Assembly (NCBI GenBank): GCA_041602035.1
Contig: JBFIHA010000012.1
Coordinates: forward strand, 1 to 64,000
Origin: JAOTVV01 sp041602035
GTDB lineage: Bacteria > Gemmatimonadota > Gemmatimonadetes > Gemmatimonadales > GWC2-71-9
DNA: 64,000 nucleotides
Direction: 5' to 3'
Part shown: positions 46,223 through 55,515 of the stretch, piece by piece
How the letters are laid out: each line of letters opens with the position of its first letter
Position numbering within the stretch: position 1 is the first letter of the stretch
Made by a program: the position numbers and the translations under genes
The notes under the pieces: generated by a model
What the model saw: only the letters and a program-made list of their open reading frames with translations
What the model was told of the DNA's origin: nothing
Databases searched by the model: none

Positions 46223-46252
46223 GGAGACGGGGGGGAGACGGCCTGGAGACGG
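46223..46252 (+). promoter_or_regulatory. Three GGAGACGG direct repeats, 11-bp spacing (candidate SARP operator)
   Basis: GGAGACGG occurs at 46223-46230, 46234-46241 and 46245-46252, all exact and 11 bp apart. The last repeat ends 8 bp before TAGCCT (46261-46266). SARP regulators are known to bind heptamer direct repeats of 11-bp period that end 8 bp before the -10. The match to that layout is exact and points to the lipoprotein gene downstream. Confidence 0.7.
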
Positions 46253-46260
46253 GGCTCGCC

Positions 46261-46266
46261 TAGCCT
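46261..46266 (+). promoter_or_regulatory. Candidate -10 box of the DUF4097 lipoprotein gene
   Basis: TAGCCT located 8 bp after the third direct repeat. It resembles the TAGCGT boxes used elsewhere here. The predicted transcript start is near 46273, ahead of the AAGGAGGT site at 46300-46307. Confidence 0.45.
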
Positions 46267-46374
46267 GTCGCAAAGGTAGACGCCGAGACGGCACAAGCCA
46301 AGGAGGTCACCATGTACGCCAGATCTTCACCCCATGACCGACGATTTCAAGTGAACACCAGCAGGGAGGCGACG

Positions 46375-47217
46375 ATGAGACGGACACTCCAAGCGGGCGG
46401 CATTGCCCTCGTGATGGCCTGGTCGATGGCGTGCGGCGACGTCAACATCAATGGACCGGACTGGCCCACGTGGCCGCCCAAGGACAACCCGGCGGGTCAG
46501 GTGCGCGTGCCCTTCGAGTGGCAGGGCCAGGTCGCGCCGGGTAGGCACATCGAAATCAAAGGAATCTCGGGAGACATTCGCGCCGTCAGGGCGGCGGGCA
46601 GTGACGTGGTGGTCAAGGCCAACAAGATCGGTCAGCCGAGCGACGTCGCGGCCGTGAGCATCGACGTCGTGTCCCATGCGCTCGGCGTCACGCTCTGCGC
46701 CGTCTACCCCGACGTCGCGGGCCTGCCGCCCAACAGCTGCGAGCCGGGGCTAGGCGGGAACATGTCGGTCCGGGACAATGGTCACGGGGTGGACGTGGAG
46801 TTCACCGTCGAGGTTCCCGACGGCGTGACCTTCGTCGGCCGCAACGTGACCGGCGACATCGTGGCGACCGGTCTCCACAGCGACGCGTTCGTGAGCACCA
46901 CGTTCGGGGACGCCCGTGTCAGCACCACGCGGCTCGCCACCGCCACATCGGTGTCGGGATCGGTCATCGCCTCCATCGGGCTCGCCGATTGGGGACGGAA
47001 CCTCGAGTTCACCACCATGACCGGCGACGTCACGGTCACCATCCCCGCCGCCACCAACGCGCGGGTCCAGGCAAGCGTCATGTCGGGCAGCATCACGTCC
47101 GACTTTGCGCTCACCCAGGGGTCGCCGCGCGACCGGAGCGGCACGATCGGGGGCGGCGGGCCGTTGTTGAAGCTCTCCACGATGAATGGGGACATCGCAC
47201 TCAGACGGGGCGGCTAG
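46375..47217 (+). CDS. DUF4097 lipoprotein
   Basis: Exported lipoprotein of 280 aa with lipobox cysteine Cys20 (AWSMACGD). The mature part is a beta-helix-like DUF4097 domain with short repeats such as IEIKGISGDIRAVRAAG, FVGRNVTGDIVATGL, EFTTMTGDVTVTIP and ASVMSGSITSDF. The Gly-Asp-(Ile/Val) turns are typical. Two in-frame starts each have a strong ribosome site: ATG 46312 (AAGGAGGT) and ATG 46375 (GGGAGG). The latter gives a normal lipoprotein signal and is chosen. Its promoter carries SARP-type repeats and the divergent gene is a BTAD-kinase, so direct control by that protein is likely. It ends in a strong hairpin. Confidence 0.82.
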   Translation: MRRTLQAGGIALVMAWSMACGDVNINGPDWPTWPPKDNPAGQVRVPFEWQGQVAPGRHIEIKGISGDIRAVRAAGSDVVVKANKIGQPSDVAAVSIDVVSHALGVTLCAVYPDVAGLPPNSCEPGLGGNMSVRDNGHGVDVEFTVEVPDGVTFVGRNVTGDIVATGLHSDAFVSTTFGDARVSTTRLATATSVSGSVIASIGLADWGRNLEFTTMTGDVTVTIPAATNARVQASVMSGSITSDFALTQGSPRDRSGTIGGGGPLLKLSTMNGDIALRRGG

Positions 47218-47228
47218 GTGCCCCCGAG

Positions 47229-47265
47229 GCGAACCCGCGCCGCGAGAGAACGGGCGCGGGTTCGC
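47229..47265 (+). terminator. Long hairpin terminator between convergent genes
   Basis: Perfect 13-bp stem: GCGAACCCGCGCC (47229-47241) with GGCGCGGGTTCGC (47253-47265), loop of 11. It lies 11 bases after the lipoprotein stop and can serve both this gene and the RND gene ending at 47335. A degenerate GCGGTAGG octamer array (reverse strand, 47297-47330) follows. Confidence 0.75.
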
Positions 47266-47334
47266 ACCACCGCCCTCTTCCTTCCTCCTCCCTCCGACCT
47301 ACCGCCGTTCCACCCTACCGCCCGACGCCCCGTC

Positions 47335-50300
47335 TCAAGCTTCGAAACTCACCCGATACAGCAACGAATACAGGATCGGCACGAACCCCAAGGTGAGGAC
47401 GGTGGCGAACGCCAACCCGAAGATGATGGCGATCACCATGGGCTCCCACATCGGTCCCCCGCCTACCCAGAGCGGCAGCAGGCCGCCAACCGTGGTCGCA
47501 GTCGTCAACAGAATGGGCCGCAGGCGGCGTTGCGCCGCTTCGAGAATGGCGTCGGCCGGCGCCCGCCCGTGTTCCGTCTCCTCGATGCGGATCCGGTCCA
47601 GGAGCACGATGGCATTGTTGATCACGATGCCGATGAGCGCGATCACGCCGAGGAACGTCATGAACCCGAAGTAGGACTGGGTGACGAGCAGCCCTACCAC
47701 CACGCCGATCAGCGCCAGCGGCACCGTCAGCACGATGATCAGCGGCTTGCGAAGCGAGTTGAACTGCCCCACCAGCAACATCACGATGATCAGGAGCGCA
47801 ATGGGCATCTTGGCATTGATCGAGGCCTGGGACTTGGTCGACTCCGCCACCTCGCCGCCGACCTCGAACCGATATCCGAGCGGCAGCGCCTCGGCTCGCT
47901 CATCCAGCCAGGGCCGAAGCTTGGCCATGACGGCGGCTGCCGTGACCCCGGGCTCCAGCTCGGATTGGATGTTCACGGTGCGCAGCCGATCGCGACGCAG
48001 GATTTTGGACGGTTGCCACACGACCTCGAGATCGGCCACCTGCCGGAGCGGCACCGATTGCCCGGTCACTTGGGAGTAAACGTTGAGTCCCTCGATCTTG
48101 CCGAGATCCTCGCGATCGGCCGAGACCGATCGCAGCGTCACAGGGATGATCTTGTCGTCTTCCCGGTATTGTGTTGTCTCAATGCCGGACAGTACGGTCT
48201 GGAGCGAGACGGCGACATCCCGGTTCGAGACACCCGCCCGCCGCGCGCGCGCCCCGTTCACGTTGACCAGGATCTTCTTGGTCCGCCGCCCCCAATCGTC
48301 GGTGACGTTGCGCGTACCGGCCAGCCCGTTGATCTGTGCTTTGACCTCGTCCACCAGATCGAAAATCACGTCAACCTCGCGACCGGACACGCGGATCTCG
48401 ATCGGGGCGTTGACCGGCGGTCCCAGGATGGCCGGCTTGAACGTCGCCGTGACATCGGGCATCTGGTCAAGCACGAACCGCTCGAGCCGAGGAATCATCG
48501 CCTCGACGGCGGCGCGCGAGCTGGTGTTCAGCATGACGTAGGCGTACTCGGAGCTGGGCTGCTCCGGCGCGTAGTTCAGTGCGTACCGCGGTGCGCCTTC
48601 GCCGATGAAGCTCACCCAGTTCTCCACCGTGTGTCCGTCGTTTGCGCCCCCGTCCCCATGCAGCTCGTCCTGGATGAACCGGTCCAGCTGGCGCACCACC
48701 TGCTCCGTGCGCTGGATGGGCGTGCCAATGGGCAAGGCAATGTCGCCGGTCAGGAGGGCGCGGTCCGACGGCGGGAAGAAGATGTTGGGAACGAACCGGA
48801 ACCCCATCATGGCCAGGACGAACGTCCCCGCGATGCCGGCCAGTGCGGCCGGTCGGTGTCGGAGTCCCCACAGCAACGTGCGGCGGTAGCGCCGATACAG
48901 GGGCGTGTCGAAACCCGTCGGTGCCCGACGACGCACCTGAAGAAACCGATGGGCTAGCATCGGAATCATGGTGAGCGACAGCACCCAGGACGATAACAGC
49001 GTGATCGTCACCACCTTGAACAGTGGCGCGGTGTACTCGCCGGCCTCCGACTCCGCGAGGAAGATGGGCAAGAAGGCCGCGGCGGTCGTGAGGGACGAGG
49101 TGAGCAACGGAATGCGCAACTCGGCCGCCGAATCCACGGCGGCCTCGAGCCGTCCCTTGCCCTCCCCCATCTGGGTCTGAATCGACTCCGACATCACGAT
49201 CGCGTTGTCCACGAGCATCCCCAACGCGATGATGAGGGAAGCGAGTGACATCTGATCGAGCCCGATACCCAAGATCGCCATGACGAGCATCGACGTGAGC
49301 ATCGTCATGGGAATGAGCGACGACACGACGAGACCCGTGCGAAGGCCCAGGGCCACCAGGGCCACGAAGATCACGACCGCGATCGCCTGCAGCATGTTGC
49401 CCACGAAGTCGTCGATCTTCCCTTCGACGACGTCGGGCTGGAACGCGACGAGATCGAAGTCGACGCCGATCGGATACTCGGCCTGCACCCGGTGGTAGAC
49501 CGCTCGGACGTCTGCACCCAGCTCGACGATGTTCCCACCCTCACGCAGCGAGATCGCGAGCGCCAACGCGCGCGTGCCCGACGCGCGCGCCAGCGTTTGC
49601 GGTGGGTCCACGTATCCGCGCTCGACGATGGCGATGTCCTGGAGTTGGATGACCTGGTTCGATCCCGGAAGGCGAATCACGCTGCGTCGCAGATCCTCGA
49701 CCGTCTCGAAGTTCCCGGACGGCTCGAGCGAGATGCGCTCATCACCCGTGTTGATCTCGCCACCAGGGATGACGATGTTCCGCGATTCGAGAATCGCCTG
49801 GAGTTGCCCCGGGGAGAGTCCCAGCTCCGCCAGCCGGGCGTTGTTGAACTCGACGAAGATCCGTTCTTCCTGGTCGCCGTAGATATCGACCTTCGCCGCC
49901 TCCGGAATTCGCAGCAGTTCATCACGTACGGCGTCCGCGATATCCTTGAGTTCCGCGTACGTGAAGTCCTCACCGCTGATCGTGATGATGGTCCCGAAGA
50001 CGTCACCGAACTCGTCGTTCACGATCGGCCCGATGATGCCCCCTGGAAGATCGGGACGCGCCGCCTCCACCTTGCGGCGGAGATCATCCCAGATCGGCCG
50101 CATCTCGGTGTAGCGCGGGAGGATGGTGACGAACAGAAAGGAGGCGCCGGTCCTGGACTCGCTCGCGACGTAGTCCAGCTCCGGGAGCTGCTGGACCGCC
50201 TTTTCGAGCTTGTCGGTGACGAGTAGCTCGACGCGCTCCGGACTGGCCCCCGGAAAAAACGTCTGCACCAGCGCCATCCGTATGACGAAGCCCGGGTCTT

Positions 50301-50406
50301 CCGCACGCGGGAGACCGAAGTAGCTGGACAGGCCGGCGAACAGAATCACGACCAGGGCCACGGTCGTGATGCGGTTCTTCTCGATGGCGAGACGGGTGAT
50401 GCTCAT
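47335..50406 (-). CDS. RND efflux transporter, inner-membrane pump
   Basis: Protein of 1023 aa of the HAE-1/AcrB-like family. It has 12 helices with two large periplasmic domains (FFPGASPERVELLVTDKLE, and the porter segment LEPSGNFETVEDLRRSVIRL). Helix 4 reads LGMLVDNAIVMSE: the second proton-relay aspartate of AcrB is asparagine here, as in several subgroups. It is the last gene of the operon, 12 bases after the adaptor. The pump drives extrusion of drugs or envelope compounds using the proton gradient. Confidence 0.9.
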   Translation of the reverse strand: MSITRLAIEKNRITTVALVVILFAGLSSYFGLPRAEDPGFVIRMALVQTFFPGASPERVELLVTDKLEKAVQQLPELDYVASESRTGASFLFVTILPRYTEMRPIWDDLRRKVEAARPDLPGGIIGPIVNDEFGDVFGTIITISGEDFTYAELKDIADAVRDELLRIPEAAKVDIYGDQEERIFVEFNNARLAELGLSPGQLQAILESRNIVIPGGEINTGDERISLEPSGNFETVEDLRRSVIRLPGSNQVIQLQDIAIVERGYVDPPQTLARASGTRALALAISLREGGNIVELGADVRAVYHRVQAEYPIGVDFDLVAFQPDVVEGKIDDFVGNMLQAIAVVIFVALVALGLRTGLVVSSLIPMTMLTSMLVMAILGIGLDQMSLASLIIALGMLVDNAIVMSESIQTQMGEGKGRLEAAVDSAAELRIPLLTSSLTTAAAFLPIFLAESEAGEYTAPLFKVVTITLLSSWVLSLTMIPMLAHRFLQVRRRAPTGFDTPLYRRYRRTLLWGLRHRPAALAGIAGTFVLAMMGFRFVPNIFFPPSDRALLTGDIALPIGTPIQRTEQVVRQLDRFIQDELHGDGGANDGHTVENWVSFIGEGAPRYALNYAPEQPSSEYAYVMLNTSSRAAVEAMIPRLERFVLDQMPDVTATFKPAILGPPVNAPIEIRVSGREVDVIFDLVDEVKAQINGLAGTRNVTDDWGRRTKKILVNVNGARARRAGVSNRDVAVSLQTVLSGIETTQYREDDKIIPVTLRSVSADREDLGKIEGLNVYSQVTGQSVPLRQVADLEVVWQPSKILRRDRLRTVNIQSELEPGVTAAAVMAKLRPWLDERAEALPLGYRFEVGGEVAESTKSQASINAKMPIALLIIVMLLVGQFNSLRKPLIIVLTVPLALIGVVVGLLVTQSYFGFMTFLGVIALIGIVINNAIVLLDRIRIEETEHGRAPADAILEAAQRRLRPILLTTATTVGGLLPLWVGGGPMWEPMVIAIIFGLAFATVLTLGFVPILYSLLYRVSFEA

Positions 50407-50418
50407 CGGGTCTCCCGG

Positions 50419-51498
50419 CTAGAGGCGCACGCGGAGGCCGTCAACGATCTGCCCGATCCCCGCCGTCACGACGCGATCGCCATCCTCGAGCCCGTCGAGG
50501 ATCTCGAGCCCGTCGGTCGTGAGCTCGCCGACCGCCACCGAGCGGCGACGGGCGATCCCGTATCCCGCCTCCTCAGGCTCGACGACGAACACGAACCGCC
50601 CGTGCTGGTCCTCCCCCACGGCCACTGGGGGCACGACGATCACGTCGCTGCCGCCCGGCGCCGTGAATCGAAACGCCACCTCGGCCGCCATCCCGGATCG
50701 GACACCCTCCAGGGATTCGTCCAGGCGCACCGTGACCGGGAACGTGGCGCCGGTTTCCGTCGCCGCCACGCCCACTTCGGTGACGATCCCCGGGAAGGTT
50801 TGCCCGGGAAGCGCATCGAACGTCACGGTGACCGCGCTCCCTTCCCGAACCTCCGCGATGAGCACCTCCGGTACCGCGACCGCGACCTCCAGATCGGACC
50901 CGGACGTGAGCAGCACGACCGTCTGCCCGGCGCGAACGTTTTGGTTGACTTCGACGTTTACGGCCGCGATGGCACCGGCCTGCGGTGCCGTCAAACGCGC
51001 GAACGTGAGCTGCCGCTGTGCAAGTCCCAGCCGGTTGGTCGCCGACCGCACCTGCTCCGCGGCGGATTCCGCGGCCGTTCGCGCCGCCTCCAGGTCCGTG
51101 AGCGACGCGTTGTCGTTCTCGTACATCCCGCGGACCCGGTCGTAGCTGGCCTGGGCGTTCCGCGCTTCCGCCTCGGCGCGACGGAGCGCCGCCTGGGCAT
51201 CCTGCCGCTGCAGCCGGTAGTCCTCCGGATCGAGCGCGGCGATCACCTGACCAGGCCGGACGCGGTCGCCCACACTCACGGCAACCTGCCGGACGGTCCC
51301 GCCCACGCGAAAACTGAGCGGCGCCTCGACTGCCGCTTGCGCGACGCCCGAGAACCGTCGCACCCGCACGCCCCCGCTCTGAAACACCTCGACATAGCGA
51401 ACCGGCCGCACGATCGGCTCGTCCTCGGCGTCGCCGCCGCCGCAGCTGAGCGAGCCGACCGCAACACCGACAGCCAGGAGACCGAATGATCGTTTCAT
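50419..51498 (-). CDS. RND periplasmic adaptor (membrane fusion lipoprotein)
   Basis: Lipoprotein of 359 aa, Cys19 in GSLSCGGGD. Adaptor layout: beta-barrel strand (RRFSGVAQAAVEAPLSFRVG), lipoyl half (VSVGDRVRPGQVIAALDPED), alpha hairpin (LRRAEAEARNAQASYDRVRG), second lipoyl half (APQAGAIAAVNVEVNQNVRA) and membrane-proximal domain. It bridges the pump and the TolC protein. The ATG at 51498 has GAGGGTG upstream and gives the lipoprotein signal. It lies 19 bases after the TolC-fusion stop. Confidence 0.9.
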   Translation of the reverse strand: MKRSFGLLAVGVAVGSLSCGGGDAEDEPIVRPVRYVEVFQSGGVRVRRFSGVAQAAVEAPLSFRVGGTVRQVAVSVGDRVRPGQVIAALDPEDYRLQRQDAQAALRRAEAEARNAQASYDRVRGMYENDNASLTDLEAARTAAESAAEQVRSATNRLGLAQRQLTFARLTAPQAGAIAAVNVEVNQNVRAGQTVVLLTSGSDLEVAVAVPEVLIAEVREGSAVTVTFDALPGQTFPGIVTEVGVAATETGATFPVTVRLDESLEGVRSGMAAEVAFRFTAPGGSDVIVVPPVAVGEDQHGRFVFVVEPEEAGYGIARRRSVAVGELTTDGLEILDGLEDGDRVVTAGIGQIVDGLRVRL

Positions 51499-51517
51499 GA
51501 CAAACACCCTCACATGA

Positions 51518-53899
51518 TCAGCGTGGCGTGCCCATGTCGGCATCCCTGAAATACGCGTCCAACCTCTCGAAGAACGCCCGCCGTTCGTCCTCGCCGGCGA
51601 AGATCTGATAGCAGCCCACGGCCCGTTCGACGTCCACGAAATCGATCAGGAAGTTGTAGACAGCCGTGGCAGCACCGAGCTCGGACACGACGGCAACGTT
51701 CTGCGCATCGAGCAGATCGACCAGGCGGGCCGCTCCCCTCGAGTACGCGTCGGTCACCAGCTCGAGACTCCGCCGAGCTGCCGCGGCTGCATCCCTGGCA
51801 AGCTGGATGTTCGCGTGCGACGCCCCGGCCCGATGGAGCGCGGATCGAATCCGCTGCTCCACCCGCTGCGCGATTTCGGCGCGCCGGAGCCGGACGCTCT
51901 CGAGCTCCCGGCTCACCCGGCTCACGTCGACCACACGTGCACCGCCCGCCAGGAGCGGCAGGCTCACACTCACCCCCACGCTCCAGTCCAGATCGTCCGC
52001 CACTGCCGCACCGGGCGGCAGTCCCGCCGCGGGATCGGATCCCGCTCCACCGGCGGCAAGCTCGTAGTCCAGGTCGCTGAACAGCGCCACGGTCGGTGCC
52101 CAAAAGGCGTTCCTGGCGGACGCGAGCAGCCGTTGCTGCGCGTCGATGGTCGCATCGATTTCCATGAGCTCGGGCGACGCCGCGAGCCCCTCCTCCACCA
52201 TGAACGCGCGGAACACGCGGAAGCTGTAGGGATTCTCGATGTAGTCATGCACGCTCGGCGTGCCACGCATCAACGGGAGATCGTCCATCGTCGCCTCGCG
52301 TGGGATGAACGGTTCCTCCAGCGGTCGTCGCACAATACGGTTGAGGTCGATCTCGGTGACGTTGCGCCGCGAGTTCGCCGTGATCACGGCCTGGCGACCA
52401 TTGGCAACTTGCGCGTCCCACCGGAACACCTCTCCAGGACTGGCACTGCCGAGGGTCACCCGAACGCGCGCCAGATCGAGGTTGGACCGCGTCACGCCGA
52501 GATTCTCGCGCTGAATCCGCTCGAATGTCTTCGCGCGCAGCAAGTTGAGGTAGGCGATCGCTGCTTCTGCCGCGATGTCGAGCTCCAGCGTCTCGACACT
52601 GTACTCCCGCGCTCGCTGCACCGATCCCTGAATCGACAGGTTGGCCCAGGCTCCCTCGGCAAACAGCAACTGTGTTCCGGAAACGCCTCCGGTGAGCGAT
52701 CGCTGAGGCTGCGCCCCGAAGCTCGCGGCGGCGCGGTCTGCATCGATGATGAGTCCGTGACCGCGAAGGTCCACCTGCGGCAAAAGGGTCGAACGCGCGA
52801 GCGTCACGTCCTTCTCCCCCGCCGCGGCGGCGCGCTGCTGCGCCGCCAGTTGGAGGTTGGCATCCACCGCCTCCCTCATGACGCTCTCCAGAGTCACCTC
52901 CCGCGCGACACTCTGGCGCACTTCGTTGATGAGCGTGGCCTCGGTGAGAACGCTGAAGGTCGGGAACACGCCGATCGCACGGGCGGTCTCCATGTTGATG
53001 GTGAGTTCCTCGTCTCGTGCGAACTCCACCGGTATTGTCGCGGCTTCCTCACCCAGCAGGATGCGCTGCGCATTGAGCGCCACGCGGCGGGCGATGCGAG
53101 GGAAGTAGGACTCCCCGTTCAAGCTCATGAGCGCGCCCCGCGGAACGTCCTCGATGAAGAACGACAGGGTGGGGAGCGCTCGGTCGCGCAGCGCGGTAAG
53201 CAGCCGCTCCGTCTCGCCCTCCTGGAGGTTCGTGAGCCAGGCGAGGAACACCGCATCGGCGTCATCCGGAAGGCGAGCGAGCGACGCCTCGGTCACCTCG
53301 GCGAGCGGCAGGAGTGTGACACGCATCTCCACCGCCTGCATCGCCTCGTCCAGCCGTTGGCGCAGCTCTGGGACGGCCTCGAGGTAGTACGGATTGGTGA
53401 GAATCACGAGATGCTGGAACTCGACGACCTCACGGAAGGCCTGGATCTCGCGCAGCACCTGGGTCGGGTGCGTGATATAGACGAGGTTGGGAATGCCACT
53501 CCCCCCATCCACTTCTGGGACGCCGAGGAGGGCTGCGTCCGGGATGTACGGCGCGATCACGGGCTTGGGCAGCGCGCCTCGCCGCACCGCGTCGACCGAC
53601 CCGATCACTCCCGACGTGATCACCAGGTCGATGCTCGGATCCTGGAGGAGCCGTGTGGCGGCCGCCCGCACCCCGGCCAGCGTCCAGTCCGCTTCCAGCT
53701 GGGCCGAGGCCGGGAACTCGACAGTGAATTCCGCGCGCAGGAGATCGGTCAGCTCCCGCTCGAGGAGGGCCAGACCCTCCGCATTGCGGGCCCAGTGGCC
53801 GTCCACCACGATCCCGATACGGACAGTCGGTCTTTCTTGCGCCTGGAGCGGACCGGGGACGAGTGCGACAAACAGGAGCCCTACGAGGAAGCGGTACAT
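51518..53899 (-). CDS. TolC-family outer-membrane protein with N-terminal ABC-substrate-binding-like domain
   Basis: Protein of 793 aa, much longer than usual TolC (about 430-500). Signal peptide ends near GPLQAQERP. Residues 26 to about 340 resemble the type 1 periplasmic-binding fold of the ABC_sub_bind family: VRIGIVVDGHWARNAEG, IDLVITSGVIGSVDAV, HLVILTNPYYLEAVPELRQR, ADAVFLAWL, PVEFARDEELTINMETA. Residues about 350-793 are the TolC barrel/tunnel repeats (LARSTLLPQVDLRG, LRAKTFERIQRENLGV, RLVDLLDAQNVAVV). ATG 53899 is taken as it starts the signal peptide. First gene of the RND operon. Confidence 0.88.
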   Translation of the reverse strand: MYRFLVGLLFVALVPGPLQAQERPTVRIGIVVDGHWARNAEGLALLERELTDLLRAEFTVEFPASAQLEADWTLAGVRAAATRLLQDPSIDLVITSGVIGSVDAVRRGALPKPVIAPYIPDAALLGVPEVDGGSGIPNLVYITHPTQVLREIQAFREVVEFQHLVILTNPYYLEAVPELRQRLDEAMQAVEMRVTLLPLAEVTEASLARLPDDADAVFLAWLTNLQEGETERLLTALRDRALPTLSFFIEDVPRGALMSLNGESYFPRIARRVALNAQRILLGEEAATIPVEFARDEELTINMETARAIGVFPTFSVLTEATLINEVRQSVAREVTLESVMREAVDANLQLAAQQRAAAAGEKDVTLARSTLLPQVDLRGHGLIIDADRAAASFGAQPQRSLTGGVSGTQLLFAEGAWANLSIQGSVQRAREYSVETLELDIAAEAAIAYLNLLRAKTFERIQRENLGVTRSNLDLARVRVTLGSASPGEVFRWDAQVANGRQAVITANSRRNVTEIDLNRIVRRPLEEPFIPREATMDDLPLMRGTPSVHDYIENPYSFRVFRAFMVEEGLAASPELMEIDATIDAQQRLLASARNAFWAPTVALFSDLDYELAAGGAGSDPAAGLPPGAAVADDLDWSVGVSVSLPLLAGGARVVDVSRVSRELESVRLRRAEIAQRVEQRIRSALHRAGASHANIQLARDAAAAARRSLELVTDAYSRGAARLVDLLDAQNVAVVSELGAATAVYNFLIDFVDVERAVGCYQIFAGEDERRAFFERLDAYFRDADMGTPR

Positions 53900-53993
53900 G
53901 GGTAACTCGCGGGAACGAGAAACTCCCTCCAAAGAACGGGCCGAAATCCCATTGCACAAGGCGAAGAGCGAGCCGGCCGAGCGTGTGAGGCAA

Positions 53994-54025
53994 GCGGTTG
54001 GGCAGTTAGCCGGTTGGGCAGTTGG
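53994..54025 (+). repeat. Octamer array (GCGGTTGG type)
   Basis: Four 8-base units: GCGGTTGG, GCAGTTAG, CCGGTTGG, GCAGTTGG. They match the consensus seen at 30178-30219. The 284-base gap 53900-54183 otherwise has a weak coding trace (54085-54186) and nothing else recognised. Confidence 0.7.
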
Positions 54026-54183
54026 GGGATGCTGTGCCGAGCCGTCCGCCTCATCGCCAGGCCACCTCACCGCCTGTTTGGGGTGGCTCAACGCGGTGGA
54101 CACCAGTTATTGGAACGATCCGCGCGTAATCACCGAGCTGGACTTGCAGCAGTTCCTCGCGCTGCGCTCACGCCAGGCGGCCA

Positions 54184-55275
54184 CTACAGCTCCTGCACGC
54201 CCCACGCTTTGGAGATGCTCTCCCAGGAGATCACGTTCGGCTTGACGAACGCCCGCCGCACGTCGTCCAGCCGCTCTCCCCTCACCTCGACGTCCCGCAC
54301 CGTGGCGGGTCCCAGGCCCGCGCGGTAGGCCCAGGTGAACGTGGGAACCTCGTGCGCCCGGAATCCCATGACGTCGGCGGCGACCATGTCGGTAGCCAGC
54401 TGGTTCGTTCCCGCAATGATCAGATTCATCGGCACCAGCCGCCCGCCCGTCGGGCCGTCACCTTCCATCGCCATCGACCCGTCCACCACCGTGAGCCCGA
54501 GCCTGCTGGCGCGCACCATGTCGATCGTCTCGAACGCGATACCGGGTGATTCGGCCATGGCCGCCTGGTCATGCAGCCATGACCGGACCGAGTAGTAGAC
54601 CGTTCCGGGATACAGACCGATCAGGTTCTTCATGCCCAGCGTGACGGTCGCCAGCACGTGGGTCTTCATCATCGGTACGGAGCACAGCAGGTCGACCTCG
54701 GTCAGCGACCGGTGCAGCGTGATGGTGTCGAACGCAAGGCCGTTCGGCACCTCGACCTCGGCCAGGTCGCCCGAGTGGAGGTTGACGAGCGGTATGCCAA
54801 GCGAGCGGGCGAGATCGGTGTAGCCCAAGGCGTCGAAGATGTAGCGCTGCATCCCGTCGAGGATCTCGCGGTTCCGCGTCCGGTAGGTGACCTCGCCCCG
54901 GACATTGAACCCCGTGCCGGCCGCCGATCCTTCGCCGATCACCACTTCCCTTCCGGACCGCTGCATGAGTTGGGCGAGCGTCTTGACCACCATCGGCTTG
55001 GTGGTGAAGGGTACGCCGTCGGCCACCAGGTTGGGTTTGAGCATGATGCGGTCTTTGCCCTTGGCCACCGTCTCGATCCCACCCAGAAGATCGATCGCCT
55101 TCTCGACCGCCAGATCCACCCTGGCGTTCCGAATCTTGACCACGCTCACGACCGGTTTCTCCAGCGCGGAACGGCCCGCGAGCCAGGACGGCGTCAACGC
55201 GCCGGCGGCGGTGCCGAGCACCACGCCGGCACCGGTCTTCACGAAATCGCGGCGGGTTGGGTGTCGGTGTCTCAC
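54184..55275 (-). CDS. DUF362 protein with Tat signal
   Basis: Exported protein of 363 aa. The N-terminus has a Tat motif (PTRRDFVKTGAGVV) and hydrophobic segment. The DUF362 domain has KDRIMLKPNLVADG, VKTLAQLMQRSGREVVIGEG, a conserved CSVPMMKTHVLATVTLGMKN and VDGSMAMEGDGPTGG. DUF362 proteins lack a known reaction; some homologues bind iron-sulfur clusters, but no cluster motif was seen here. The GTG at 55275 is chosen, as GGGAGGGA lies just upstream. It is followed by no close gene on its strand; the TolC fusion begins 285 bases later. Confidence 0.8.
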   Translation of the reverse strand: MRHRHPTRRDFVKTGAGVVLGTAAGALTPSWLAGRSALEKPVVSVVKIRNARVDLAVEKAIDLLGGIETVAKGKDRIMLKPNLVADGVPFTTKPMVVKTLAQLMQRSGREVVIGEGSAAGTGFNVRGEVTYRTRNREILDGMQRYIFDALGYTDLARSLGIPLVNLHSGDLAEVEVPNGLAFDTITLHRSLTEVDLLCSVPMMKTHVLATVTLGMKNLIGLYPGTVYYSVRSWLHDQAAMAESPGIAFETIDMVRASRLGLTVVDGSMAMEGDGPTGGRLVPMNLIIAGTNQLATDMVAADVMGFRAHEVPTFTWAYRAGLGPATVRDVEVRGERLDDVRRAFVKPNVISWESISKAWGVQEL

Positions 55276-55515
55276 GCTGGTCCCTCCCACAGTGGTCGGC
55301 ACGCGTATCACGGTGCCGAATGGCTGTCGTCGTCGGGAGGGTGTCGTCCTACGGGATGTGTCTTCACTACGGCACAAGGCCGCTGCAAGATTCGGGGCTG
55401 GTTCGCGCGCATGCCCCGATCGGGCACCATCGTGTGGCGGCCGCTGATGCAAGCCACCCCGCCCGGCGCGGGGCCGGGCGGTGGCTGTCGTCAACTGCCG
55501 AGCTTCGCGTACGCC

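Noticed and set aside
46209..46252. SARP repeats as an operator for the BTAD-kinase gene itself
   Set aside because: In that direction the hexamer 8 bp past the last repeat is CCACGT, not a -10; the plus direction fits.
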